Positions 7,968-16,583 of a DNA stretch of 64,000 nt are shown here, piece after piece. The stretch lies in assembly GCA_937141405.1 (NCBI GenBank), contig CAKZQQ010000006.1:353292-417291 (forward strand). The letters are read 5' to 3'. The position numbers and the translations under genes are program-made. Position 1 is the first letter of the stretch; every line of letters starts with the position of its first letter. Origin of the DNA: an uncultured Campylobacterota bacterium (GTDB lineage Bacteria > Campylobacterota > Campylobacteria > Campylobacterales > Sulfurovaceae). Below the pieces are notes generated by a model. The model was not told where the DNA came from, did no database searches, and saw nothing but the letters and a program-made list of their open reading frames with translations.

Positions 7968-10900
7968 ATGGTTAAAAAGATGAATCAAAACAGAGAAAGT
8001 TTTTTTGAGAGCAGAAGAAATTTCCTCAAAAATAGTGCCTATACCGTAGCTGGAACAACGCTTACTCTAGGAGTTTTTAAAACTATCGTAGATACGCCTG
8101 CAAACGCTTCAAGTGAGTTTACATCTACCCCAAAAACACTCTTTTCTTATCCAAATCCAAAAGAGTGGGATAGTTATGTCGAGCTTGATGGTAATGATTG
8201 GAAAAGAGGCGGTATCGGCAGAAGAGGGATTAAGAGTGAAAAAAATCCTGAGGGTATCACGGCGACAGAATATATGCTCGTTCCTACTGCTTGTTCAAAT
8301 TGTGAAGCATCATGTGGATTGACGGCTTGGGTTGATTTGAGCTCTTACAAAAAAGGTGGTCAGCTTAAAGTAAGAAAATATATGGGAAATCCTCTGCATG
8401 CGGGAAGTAGAGGGAGAAATTGTGCCAAAGGATATGCAGCGCAATCGCAAATGTATGATCCCGATAGAATCCCATTCCCACTCAGAAGAGCTCCCGGAAG
8501 CAAAAGAGGCGATGGGAAATGGGTGCGAACTACTTGGGATGAGGCGATGAGCGAGATAGGCTCTAAAATCGCAAGTCTGCTTAAAAGTGATGATGAGGTC
8601 TCTAAGAAGATGTTTATGTATCAAGTGGGTCGTCCAAATGAGAATGGTTTTGGTGCAAGAGTGCCACAATCTCTCGGCGTAGATGGTTGGAACTCACATA
8701 CAAATATCTGTAGTGCGGGTGCTAGAGAAGGAACAATCCAGTGGACAAATGATGATAGAAATTCTCCTGATTGGGCGAATGCCGATCTTATCTTTTTGCA
8801 ATCTTCTCACGCAGCAGATGCAGGACACTATTTCCAACAAGCCGCAGGGCGAATAGCTGATGCGAGAAAAAGAGGCGCTAAGCTTGTCGTTATGGATCCT
8901 CGGATGTCAAATTCAGCCGGTATGGCTGATCTTTGGGTGCCTTGTTGGCCGGGAACCGAAGTAGCGCTTTATCTCTATCTTGCCAATAGAATTCTCAATG
9001 AAAAAGGGCTCAATGGTGACTCTTTGGTCAACCACAATTTTGTAAAAAAATGGGTCAACTGGGATAGACTGATGTCAAACAAAGAGTATCTCTCGCTCCT
9101 TGTTGAAAAGGGTTATATCAAATCAGTGCCAAAAGGTGATAGCTATGAAGATTTCATAACGATGATATCAGAGATGTATAGTCCATATACGCTTGATTTC
9201 GTGGTTAAAGAGTGTCGCATTGAGGCGAAAACAGTAGAAAAACTCTATGATATGTTTATCGATGCAGGCGCAAGGGTTGCGACCTATATTTGGAGAGCCG
9301 GTCCTATAGGACACAGAGGCGGATGGATGAACGCAAGAGCAGCATTTTTGCCGTTTGTTCTTCGAGGTGCTATGGCGGGCGATAAGGGTGGCATGGGACT
9401 TCACCATTGGCATGTAATCTCGGTTAACGGTAAAGGTGACAAGGCAACAGTTTCAGGTGTTGCGCCGGACAAAGTAGATGTTTGGAATGAGTTGGCTTGG
9501 CCACCGGAGTATCCTTTGAGTGCTTATGAGATGAGCTTTTTATTGCCGCATTTGCTCCTTGATGATGAATGGAGAGCAAAATGGAATGCCAAAGGGCTTA
9601 AAGTGCCTGAAAAGTTAGGCGTTTATGTACCACGTATCTACAATCCGGTCTGGATCAATCCTGATGGATTTAGATGGATAGAGGCACTTAAAAGAGAAGA
9701 CAAGGTCGAGCTCTCTTTTAACCTCTCGCCGACATGGTCTGAGACAAATTGGTTTTGTGATTATGTATTGCCGGTGGGATTAGCAGGGGAGCGACACGAT
9801 CAGCAATCAGAGGCAACACAGCCTTCTCGCTGGCTCAGCTTTAGAAATCCGGCTCTTAGGGTTGCGCTTGAAAAAATGGGATGGAAACCAAAAAATCCAG
9901 CGAGAGCAACACTTGAAGCACATATCGAAGCAGGTCTTGGTGAGATATGGGAAGAGGTTGAGTTTTGGGCAAATATCATGGTAGATTATGTTGACCCTGA
10001 CGGATCACTTGGAGTACGAGAACATTGGGCTTCTAAAGAGGATCCAAGTAGAGCAGTGACGATTGCTGAGTGGTATCAAGAGGCATTTGATAATCTGCCA
10101 AACCTCAAAGCAGCAGCAAAGATAAAATACCCTGATTCTAAGTATCCAAACTATGAGATGATGCGCGATATGGGTACTTGGCTTGAAGAGGATAATATCT
10201 ATAAACCGCAAGAGAGACCACTCGAAAAAGAGGGCGATGCCTATATCGTAGAGGGCAAGAGATATGAGGCGAGTCAAGTGACCAAAGATAAATTTGGCAC
10301 ACTCCTTGTTGCGGATGCACATGGAGAAAAAGAGGCGATAGGTATCGAGATTGATGGAGAGATCATGGATGGCTTTCATACGCTGAGTAAAAAACTTGAG
10401 TTCTTCTCTGAATGGTTTGCACAGTGGAAATGGCCGGAGTATGCCGTGCCTATCTATCCGAAGAGCAAAGCCGAGAGAAAAGAGATGATTCATCTTGTGA
10501 CACAAGTGCATCATGATTATATGAATGGAGAGAATGAGTTTGCACTCAATACGATTTTTAGATTGCCATACAATATCCATACGCGATCGGTTAACTCAAA
10601 ACATCTTATGGAGATATCGCAAAATCACAATCCTGTATGGATACACACAAGTGATGCCGCGCGACTTGGCATCAAAAGAGGTGATTCCATAAAAGTGACG
10701 ATTACTGATACGCTTTGTGGTTTAGAGTCGGGCTATTTTATAGCAATGGCAGTGCCGACAGAGGGTACGATGCCGGGCGTGCTTGCTTGTTCTCATCATG
10801 CAGGAAGATGGAAGCTTAAAAATGCCATTGAGATACCCGGGTTTGAGCACAAATTAGGTGTTCTCGGACTCGGCGCTCCACTTTTTGAGATGCATATGGA

Positions 10901-11300
10901 TGGAGAAATCGGTACGATGAAACCTCTAGAGGGTATCAAAGAGGGGATGCTCAAGCGACCTGATACTTGGCAGTTTAAAGAGTACAACAAGGACCTTGAC
11001 AATATCTGGTGGGATGGACTTAGTGGCTCATGGCAAAATGCAGTTGCTGCCGCACACCCCGATCCGATAGCAGGAAACCATGCTTGGCACCAAAAGGTAA
11101 TTATAGAAAAAGCTAAGCAAGGAGAGGTGATAGGCGATATCTATGTCAATTATGCAAATAACATGAAAATTTATCAAGCGTGGAGAGATCAACTCACAAG
11201 ACCACTTGAAGCAGGCGATACACTTAGAAGACCGGTGCACATGAAGCGTCCCGGTCCAAAGATATCTAAAAAAGGTTACAGTGTAGAGATTATAGGCTAG
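7968..11300 (+). CDS. Tat-exported molybdopterin oxidoreductase, catalytic subunit
   Basis: An 1110-residue member of the DMSO-reductase superfamily. A Tat signal (SRRNFLK, twin Arg at 16-17, then a hydrophobic stretch) predicts periplasmic folding. Cys109, Cys112, Cys116 and Cys152 (CSNCEASC, NCAKGY) bind the proximal [4Fe-4S] cluster. Cys248 in NICSAGAREG is the likely Mo ligand. A molydopterin-dinucleotide binding domain follows near the C-terminus (FRLPYNIHTRSVNSK). It is longer than PsrA or PhsA (about 760) and nearer TtrA, SoeA or the second Campylobacterota Psr-like enzyme. A sulfur-compound substrate is inferred from context and family, not shown. Arsenic or selenium oxyanions are not excluded. 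Confidence 0.85.
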   Translation: MVKKMNQNRESFFESRRNFLKNSAYTVAGTTLTLGVFKTIVDTPANASSEFTSTPKTLFSYPNPKEWDSYVELDGNDWKRGGIGRRGIKSEKNPEGITATEYMLVPTACSNCEASCGLTAWVDLSSYKKGGQLKVRKYMGNPLHAGSRGRNCAKGYAAQSQMYDPDRIPFPLRRAPGSKRGDGKWVRTTWDEAMSEIGSKIASLLKSDDEVSKKMFMYQVGRPNENGFGARVPQSLGVDGWNSHTNICSAGAREGTIQWTNDDRNSPDWANADLIFLQSSHAADAGHYFQQAAGRIADARKRGAKLVVMDPRMSNSAGMADLWVPCWPGTEVALYLYLANRILNEKGLNGDSLVNHNFVKKWVNWDRLMSNKEYLSLLVEKGYIKSVPKGDSYEDFITMISEMYSPYTLDFVVKECRIEAKTVEKLYDMFIDAGARVATYIWRAGPIGHRGGWMNARAAFLPFVLRGAMAGDKGGMGLHHWHVISVNGKGDKATVSGVAPDKVDVWNELAWPPEYPLSAYEMSFLLPHLLLDDEWRAKWNAKGLKVPEKLGVYVPRIYNPVWINPDGFRWIEALKREDKVELSFNLSPTWSETNWFCDYVLPVGLAGERHDQQSEATQPSRWLSFRNPALRVALEKMGWKPKNPARATLEAHIEAGLGEIWEEVEFWANIMVDYVDPDGSLGVREHWASKEDPSRAVTIAEWYQEAFDNLPNLKAAAKIKYPDSKYPNYEMMRDMGTWLEEDNIYKPQERPLEKEGDAYIVEGKRYEASQVTKDKFGTLLVADAHGEKEAIGIEIDGEIMDGFHTLSKKLEFFSEWFAQWKWPEYAVPIYPKSKAERKEMIHLVTQVHHDYMNGENEFALNTIFRLPYNIHTRSVNSKHLMEISQNHNPVWIHTSDAARLGIKRGDSIKVTITDTLCGLESGYFIAMAVPTEGTMPGVLACSHHAGRWKLKNAIEIPGFEHKLGVLGLGAPLFEMHMDGEIGTMKPLEGIKEGMLKRPDTWQFKEYNKDLDNIWWDGLSGSWQNAVAAAHPDPIAGNHAWHQKVIIEKAKQGEVIGDIYVNYANNMKIYQAWRDQLTRPLEAGDTLRRPVHMKRPGPKISKKGYSVEIIG

Positions 11301-11323
11301 AGCATGAGAATATCTCACGCTCT
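11299..11323 (+). terminator. Intra-operon hairpin after catalytic subunit gene
   Basis: AGAGC-A-TGAG, loop AATAT, CTCA-C-GCTCT forms a stem of nine pairs with one A-C mismatch, starting in the stop codon. A T-rich stretch follows about 20 bp later (TTTTTT at 11341). It could partly terminate transcription or protect the upstream mRNA, lowering expression of the chaperone and accessory genes relative to the enzyme. Confidence 0.45.
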
Positions 11324-11382
11324 TAGTTGACTCTTTGTCGTTTTTTAAATACTATATCTCTAAATAAGATTGTGAGGTTCCA

Positions 11383-12018
11383 ATGAATTCCTTTAAAGAA
11401 GAAACAAATGCTCGTCAAGCACTCTATAGCTTCATCGCAAGATTGATGTTGGTCGAAGTTGATGAGAAATTTTTAGAGAGCTTTGAGAGTGAAGCAAATC
11501 TTCTCTCTATGTTCCCGAACTACAAAGAGTGGAGCAAAAAAAAAGAGTTCTCAAGAGCAGATTTGATCGCACAATATCTCAATGTTGATTTTACAAATCT
11601 CTTTTTGATGCATCTTATCCCCTATGAGAGCTTCTATACGAGAGATGATCAGATGATAGAAAGTGGCGGCAATAACCCGATTATTGAGCTTTATAACTCC
11701 TATGATTTTAGAGTAGAGCTCGATAAAGCAAGGGTCATAAGCCCCGATCATATCGGTGTTGAGCTCGAGTTTATGTATATGTTGTGCAGTGCACTTCAAA
11801 AAGCACAAGAGGCTGATGATGCAGAGGGAATCGATGATATCCTAAGAGTACAAAAAGATTTTTTAGAGCAACATCTACTTCGTTGGGCACCGATGTTTCT
11901 TATCAATGTCAAAAGAGAATCAATCACACCGTTGTATCATGATGGAGCAGAGTTTGCGTTGGATTTTTTACTGAGTGATTTTGAGTATATAAATTCGAAA
12001 CTCAAAAAGAGCTGTTAA
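11383..12018 (+). CDS. TorD/DmsD-family molybdoenzyme chaperone
   Basis: A 211-residue all-helical protein with TorD-family marks: the PYESFY segment (about 85-90) and the PDHIGVELEFMYML motif (about 125-138), the conserved E-x-DH-x-G-x-EL-like core. These chaperones bind the Tat signal of the catalytic subunit and hold it until cofactor insertion. Position 82 bp after the 1110-residue enzyme and on the same strand makes that enzyme its likely client. Confidence 0.85.
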   Translation: MNSFKEETNARQALYSFIARLMLVEVDEKFLESFESEANLLSMFPNYKEWSKKKEFSRADLIAQYLNVDFTNLFLMHLIPYESFYTRDDQMIESGGNNPIIELYNSYDFRVELDKARVISPDHIGVELEFMYMLCSALQKAQEADDAEGIDDILRVQKDFLEQHLLRWAPMFLINVKRESITPLYHDGAEFALDFLLSDFEYINSKLKKSC

Positions 12019-12021
12019 TCT

Positions 12022-13116
12022 ATGCGATTAGAACTTGATGTAGCCAAATGCGTACGCGCAAAAAGTAAATTTTCTCTTTGTGTTTGTTGTGCTGGGGCAT
12101 CGCCTGAGCATATCAGTATAGTAGAAAATATTCCTACATTTAAAAATCAAACAGGCATCGAAGCTGCCGCTTCAGTTGGAGCTTGCCCGTGTGAGGCGCT
12201 TGGTTTGAGCGGCATTGTTTTGAGTCGATTCTTTTTTGATTTTTTGGATGCAAAGAGTGATACGCTTGTACCATCAAAAGAGCTTCCTTGCTTATCGTTA
12301 TTGAGTGTCGAGCATCTCCTCTCTCTTGCATTGGCACTAGAGCAAAATCTCAAAATAAATATTGGGAGCTATAATAGGGATTCCGTTCAATTGCAACAGA
12401 TTTTAAAAAGAGTTGACGAGGTCAATCAAATACTCAGTGCAGTTTCTGCTAAAAAGATAGAGGTGATTCAAGAGCACTCAGAAGATGAGAGCGAATCTGT
12501 AGACAAGGATGAGAGTGGATCAAGAAGGGATTTTCTAACAAATCTTTCACTCAAAGGCGCACTCAAACAAAAAAAGCGTTTTGAGGAGTCCCTTGAGGCA
12601 GATGAGCTGAGTCAACACCTCTTAGAGAGTGATGATATAGCAAAACTCAAAGAGCAACATATCCCGGAAAAGAGAAAGATACTCTTTAGCGTTTTAAAAT
12701 ATTCTGATCTTTTTAAAAATAGTGTAGCCATCAAGAGAGAGAAGATAAGTTTCATCTCGGATAAGGTCGTAAATGATAGTTGTACAAATTGCCAAATGTG
12801 CTATAGGCTCTGTCCGAGCGGTGCACTCTCAAGCGATGGGAGGTTTTCACTAATCAATTTTGATGCTATGCTCTGCTTAAAGTGTCGTTTATGCCATGAT
12901 GTGTGCGAGGTAGACGCCATAACGATGAGTCCCCATTTTGATCTTGGGGAGTTTGGGAAGCACCATCAAGAAACACTCATACGGTTTGATATAAAAAGAT
13001 GTAATGAGTGCGGCAACAGTTTTACATATAGGGGTGGTGAGATGCTTTGCCCAAGGTGTAAAGTAGAAGAAGAAGAGGCTGCATCGCTTCATGAAAAAAG
13101 CGGTATTATATTTTAA
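12022..13116 (+). CDS. Multi-domain ferredoxin-like accessory protein with zinc ribbon
   Basis: A 364-residue protein. An N-terminal Cys-rich part has C10, C20, C22, C23, C55 and C57 (CVCC and CPC). A charged linker follows and contains SRRDFL at 167-172. Two ferredoxin motifs come next, CTNCQMCYRLCP (254-265) and CLKCRLCHDVCE (285-296), then a C-terminal ribbon CNEC..CPRC (327-346). It begins 3 bp after the TorD-like gene. Similar ferredoxins accompany formate dehydrogenase and molybdoenzyme operons in Campylobacterota. A role in electron supply or maturation is inferred. Confidence 0.7.
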   Translation: MRLELDVAKCVRAKSKFSLCVCCAGASPEHISIVENIPTFKNQTGIEAAASVGACPCEALGLSGIVLSRFFFDFLDAKSDTLVPSKELPCLSLLSVEHLLSLALALEQNLKINIGSYNRDSVQLQQILKRVDEVNQILSAVSAKKIEVIQEHSEDESESVDKDESGSRRDFLTNLSLKGALKQKKRFEESLEADELSQHLLESDDIAKLKEQHIPEKRKILFSVLKYSDLFKNSVAIKREKISFISDKVVNDSCTNCQMCYRLCPSGALSSDGRFSLINFDAMLCLKCRLCHDVCEVDAITMSPHFDLGEFGKHHQETLIRFDIKRCNECGNSFTYRGGEMLCPRCKVEEEEAASLHEKSGIIF

Positions 13117-13127
13117 AGGAGAGAGAC

Positions 13128-13595
13128 TTGGAGCCACACGAGATACGACCGGATACACAGCTTTGTACTATTTTGGGTTTAGCAGGACAAAACTCTTTAG
13201 AGCGAAGAATTTTCAATAAGATACTCAAAACTGATGCGATCAATGCCACAGCCATCGCGCTCAATGTCAAAGAGGAGCATTTTGATTTTACCTTTACCAA
13301 TATCGCACGATCAAAGATAGATAAAGTCATACTCTTAGATGAGTTTAAAGAGCGGGTACGCTCTTTTTGTGATATTTTAGAGAACGGGGATGAGGCGATC
13401 GATTATTTAGAGATCAAAGCAGGCAGGATAAGTGCTTTTTCTTTGGCAGGTGATATAGAAAAACTTTTTGACAATACGGAGGTACTCGATGAGAGCACTA
13501 TAAAAGCAGCAAAAATGCTGTTGCTTGCTAGCAAATGGTATGGAACAAGTATGGATATCAACCGTATCCCGACACTTTTAGGAGAAGAGCGATGA
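13128..13595 (+). CDS. Uncharacterised protein in molybdoenzyme operon
   Basis: A 155-residue protein starting at TTG 13128, with AAAGGAGAGAG as ribosome site 11 bp after the ferredoxin-like gene. I recognise no family with certainty. The stretch INATAIALNVKEEHFDF near residue 38 faintly recalls the substrate domain of shikimate dehydrogenases, but the length and the rest do not fit. No Cys cluster, no membrane helix. It overlaps the next gene by 4 bp (ATGA), so translational coupling is likely. Confidence 0.6.
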   Translation: MEPHEIRPDTQLCTILGLAGQNSLERRIFNKILKTDAINATAIALNVKEEHFDFTFTNIARSKIDKVILLDEFKERVRSFCDILENGDEAIDYLEIKAGRISAFSLAGDIEKLFDNTEVLDESTIKAAKMLLLASKWYGTSMDINRIPTLLGEER

Positions 13596-14035
13596 AAGAT
13601 ATAGACGATTTAAAAAAAGCTTTTGAGGGTTTTGATGCCAATAAGTATTGTGCGCAAGGCACTTGTGAGAGTGAAGATGAGCTCAAGGATTATCCCTCTT
13701 TTACTGAGGCGCTCTATGCGAAGATCATGGCACCGAGTGTGAGCGGGGTCTATATATCAAGATGGGATATCAAAGATATAGCCGCAACAGCAGGTGATTC
13801 GATGGCGATCCATCCTAGAAAGAGGATGTTTGAGCTTTTGATGAAATATGCAAGTGATAGAGACAATATGCAGCGTGTTCTAGGTGCCTTAAGAGCACAT
13901 ATAGAAGATAAGATAGGGATATATGAAGAGTTTATTAGAAGAGCTCCTACGAGTAGTGCTATCTTTGAGAGTCATATCGCAAGAGCAAAGAAGACGATCG
14001 CTTTTTTACCTAAGATTTTAGAGGAGTATTTTTAA
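13592..14035 (+). CDS. Uncharacterised protein, last gene of molybdoenzyme operon
   Basis: A 147-residue helical, charged protein starting at the ATG of an ATGA overlap with the preceding gene. A longer in-frame start lies inside that gene and is unlikely. It has one Cys pair near the N-terminus (YCAQGTC). No family is recognised. Its stop overlaps the stop region of the convergent pgpA gene by 4 bp. Strict coupling to the upstream unknown suggests the two work together, perhaps in maturation of the molybdoenzyme. Confidence 0.65.
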   Translation: MKDIDDLKKAFEGFDANKYCAQGTCESEDELKDYPSFTEALYAKIMAPSVSGVYISRWDIKDIAATAGDSMAIHPRKRMFELLMKYASDRDNMQRVLGALRAHIEDKIGIYEEFIRRAPTSSAIFESHIARAKKTIAFLPKILEEYF

Positions 14036-14526
14036 CCTAGCATCTTATCAAGCCCTATCAATATCACCCCGCTTAATAGTCCGGCAGCAAGTCCTGCGAG
14101 GATATCATCGCCCATAACCCCAAGTCCGCCTTGCACCTTTCTATCGATCCAGCCGATCGTTGAAGGTTTCCATATATCAAAGAGTCTAAACGTTAAAAAG
14201 CTTAAAACAAAAGAGAGCATCACCCCAAAACCATAACTCACTTCTGCTCCTATTGGGTAGGCTATGATCATAGTAAGCCACATACCTGCTACTTCATCGA
14301 TGACGATCTCTTGAGCATCATGCTCCTTAACTCTGTTTTCATATCGATTGATTTCAAATATACCGACGATAGTGATAGCAAGTGTAAGTATGGCGAGGCT
14401 CTCTAAGCCTAGAAAATAGATCACGGGAAGTCCTGCAACAAGAGCAGCCAATGAACCGGCAGTTCCAGGAGCTTTTGGGCTCAGACCGGCGCCGAAAAAA
14501 GTCAAAAAAAGTTTTTGTAAGTCCAT
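14032..14526 (-). CDS. pgpA: Phosphatidylglycerophosphatase A
   Basis: A 164-residue membrane protein, start chosen at ATG 14526 (MDLQKLFLTFFGAG). It shows PgpA marks: GLSPKAPGTAGSLAAL (residues 13-28), the acidic EIVIDEVAGMW motif, DIWKPSTIGWIDRKVQGGLGVMGDD and three or four membrane helices. It dephosphorylates phosphatidylglycerophosphate in phospholipid synthesis. Last gene of the leftward ispDF operon, 7 bp after the Sat-like gene. Confidence 0.92.
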   Translation of the reverse strand: MDLQKLFLTFFGAGLSPKAPGTAGSLAALVAGLPVIYFLGLESLAILTLAITIVGIFEINRYENRVKEHDAQEIVIDEVAGMWLTMIIAYPIGAEVSYGFGVMLSFVLSFLTFRLFDIWKPSTIGWIDRKVQGGLGVMGDDILAGLAAGLLSGVILIGLDKMLG

Positions 14527-14533
14527 GTTATTC

Positions 14534-15724
14534 CTATTTGAGTGATGTTGTTTGATAGAGCTCAATCAGTTTGATATAGAACTCCTCATCGCTATGATCT
14601 TCGAGCAGCCCACTACTTGGCATAAGCGAATAGTAGATCTCTTGGATATTTTTAAGTCTATTTGGAAAGAGTGCTGCTAGTATCGATGCGCTGATCTCTT
14701 TTCTTACCAAAATGGTTGGAGGGATGAGTCCTGATTGGATAAGCTTCATGATTGAATTTGAGTTGTAGTGTATGTGATGATGCCTCCCGTGTGGGCAGGT
14801 TGAATAGCTCACAAGCGTTTTACACACCTCGCAATAGACATACTCGTCAATCGTCGTGATATCAAGCCCTATATCTTTGCACTGATTGAAGATCGTATGG
14901 ATCTCATTGTGATCATAGTAGAGTCCAAGCCCTCCATGATTTGTCCCTACTACAAGCTCATTACAACCATAATTTTTTACTAAAAGTGCATCAAGAATAA
15001 GCTCATTATACCCGGCAAATACATAGGTGTTTTCAAAAGGGACAATCGCAACTTTATTTGCAGGCAAGAAACGCTCAACATAGAGTTTGAGTGCATCATA
15101 TCGTATATTAAAAGAGAGCCCCTCTTCGGTAAAAGGTTTTCGCAAGAAGAGAACGACGATATCTGACCTGCTCAGTGTATCTCGTATGACTCTCTCGTGT
15201 GATCGATTGAGAGGATTTGCTGCAAGCATCAATCCGGTGACTTTCTTTGCGTCATTTTTTTCAATCATCTCTCTTAACATTGAGATACTCTCATCAATTG
15301 GCGCATATTTTACATGATATTCACCACTCACAGCCAAAGAGCCGAGTCTTGTTATTGTATTTTTTACACCGGGATGCCCCATATCTGTTGTGCCATAAAT
15401 GTTTTGAACTCGCTCTAAAGGATCAATCTCAAATACTTCCCCCACAATAAGCTCTCCGACCTTTTCTTTGTCGTTAATAAGATCAACAATCTCCCCGTTT
15501 TTAAGTGAGCGTATCACCTCTTGATTTCTTTTGCCGCTAGGCGCAAGCACAAAAGAGAAAGGGAAAGGCACACCTTTATAATACTTTGTCTCATTTACTT
15601 TTTTTGAGGTCTTGGAGTCCATAAGTCCATCAACAGGAGATATCAGCCCTGCTTTTACAAGTGCCAAGGACGAGAGCGCTTCGGTATCGATATAGATAGA
15701 TTTATTTTTTCTTGTAGAGACCAT
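14534..15724 (-). CDS. ATP sulfurylase (Sat)-like protein with altered active site
   Basis: A 396-residue protein aligning end to end with bacterial-type sulfate adenylyltransferases: N-terminal PUA-like part, central nucleotidyltransferase part, and a CEVC..CPHG zinc-type motif near 300. The usual QxRN-P-x-H-x-x-H signature reads LAANPLNRSHE, so the Gln, Arg and first His are replaced. The later VGRDHAG-type loop reads VGTNHGGLG. I recall the same gene between a response regulator and pgpA in Campylobacter, annotated as sulfate adenylyltransferase. Catalysis of the normal reaction is doubtful. It overlaps the regulator gene by 23 bp. Confidence 0.75.
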   Translation of the reverse strand: MVSTRKNKSIYIDTEALSSLALVKAGLISPVDGLMDSKTSKKVNETKYYKGVPFPFSFVLAPSGKRNQEVIRSLKNGEIVDLINDKEKVGELIVGEVFEIDPLERVQNIYGTTDMGHPGVKNTITRLGSLAVSGEYHVKYAPIDESISMLREMIEKNDAKKVTGLMLAANPLNRSHERVIRDTLSRSDIVVLFLRKPFTEEGLSFNIRYDALKLYVERFLPANKVAIVPFENTYVFAGYNELILDALLVKNYGCNELVVGTNHGGLGLYYDHNEIHTIFNQCKDIGLDITTIDEYVYCEVCKTLVSYSTCPHGRHHHIHYNSNSIMKLIQSGLIPPTILVRKEISASILAALFPNRLKNIQEIYYSLMPSSGLLEDHSDEEFYIKLIELYQTTSLK

Positions 15725-16583
15725 ACTTCTTCCTTTTTTCCCATAAGCTTTTTCTAGAAATTCCTAATTTTTTAGAGAGTTCCGTGTCGGGAAATTGATG
15801 CTGAAAAGTATTGATGATAAATTTGACATAATCATCGATAGTCAATACCTCATTTTGATGATAGAGCTTATCATCACTCTCTAATGTGACGGTTTCATAA
15901 TCACTCTCTATGGCACTGTTTGTTGCTATGATGAACTTGTATGGCTTGAGAAGCTCCAAAACTTCATCTTGATCTTTTTTCTTGAGCCTATCAAAGTCAC
16001 TAAAATAGAGGAGCGAACTCGCTGTCTGTTTTGTTATGGCATCCTTATACCCCTTCTCTTTAGCAGAGAGCATCGTGAGCGAGAGTTTATTTTTATAGGC
16101 ATAATCAAAGACCATTTTATCAGCAAGTCTTAAATAGTTGGTGATGATAATGCACGGGGTTTTTAGCTTACTGATGTCATAGTCATATTCGATATTTGAG
16201 AAGATATTTTGGATATAGTCTTGGCAGAGGAGATTCTCTTTTTTGAGTGCTTGAAACTCTCTAAAGTGCTCGATTTTTCTTAGTAGTTCCTCTATCATAA
16301 AAGGCTTGACGATGTAGTCTTTTGCCCCTAGTTTGATGGGTTCGCTGACGGTGTCATTGTTGATATAGTTGACCATCAAGATGATAATCTTATCTTTATG
16401 TTTTTCGATAAGCGAGTTTATCGATTGCCCTTGCAGATTTGCAGAGAGCAGATAGACATCAGCCTCACGTTCATTTGCTTCTTTGACGGAGCTAAAAAGC
16501 TCAACTTCAAAGTTTTTCTCCATGAGTTTAGCAGCGATACTTTGCGCTAAATAGACCTCATTTTCTATGATTACTATCTTCAT
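15702..16583 (-). CDS. Atypical response regulator with degenerate receiver and Fis-type HTH
   Basis: A 293-residue protein with NtrC-like architecture. The receiver (1-120) keeps acidic residues (IIENEV) and the Lys of IVKPF. The phospho-acceptor Asp position in VYLLSANL is Ser (about 47), and the switch Thr/Ser position lies in LMVNY. The middle part lacks recognisable Walker motifs, so a sigma-54 ATPase is not supported. The C-terminus is a Fis-like HTH (LSKKLGISRKSLWEKRKKYG). It probably acts without phosphorylation. It overlaps ispDF by 4 bp and the Sat-like gene by 23 bp. Confidence 0.8.
   Translation of the reverse strand: MKIVIIENEVYLAQSIAAKLMEKNFEVELFSSVKEANEREADVYLLSANLQGQSINSLIEKHKDKIIILMVNYINNDTVSEPIKLGAKDYIVKPFMIEELLRKIEHFREFQALKKENLLCQDYIQNIFSNIEYDYDISKLKTPCIIITNYLRLADKMVFDYAYKNKLSLTMLSAKEKGYKDAITKQTASSLLYFSDFDRLKKKDQDEVLELLKPYKFIIATNSAIESDYETVTLESDDKLYHQNEVLTIDDYVKFIINTFQHQFPDTELSKKLGISRKSLWEKRKKYGLYKKK

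Noticed and set aside
10005..10580. 191-codon minus-strand open frame
   Set aside because: Entirely inside the molybdopterin enzyme gene on the other strand and without any recognisable pattern.
7968..11300. Assignment as tetrathionate reductase TtrA
   Set aside because: Gene order fits, but the cluster-binding and Mo-ligand surroundings do not match TtrA as I know it; left unassigned.
12520..12540. Tat signal in the ferredoxin-like accessory protein
   Set aside because: The RR motif is about 168 residues from the start and not followed by a cleavable hydrophobic helix.
14534..15724. Plain ATP sulfurylase call as evidence for sulfite oxidation via APS
   Set aside because: Active-site residues are replaced and no apr genes are nearby, so the metabolic inference is unsafe.
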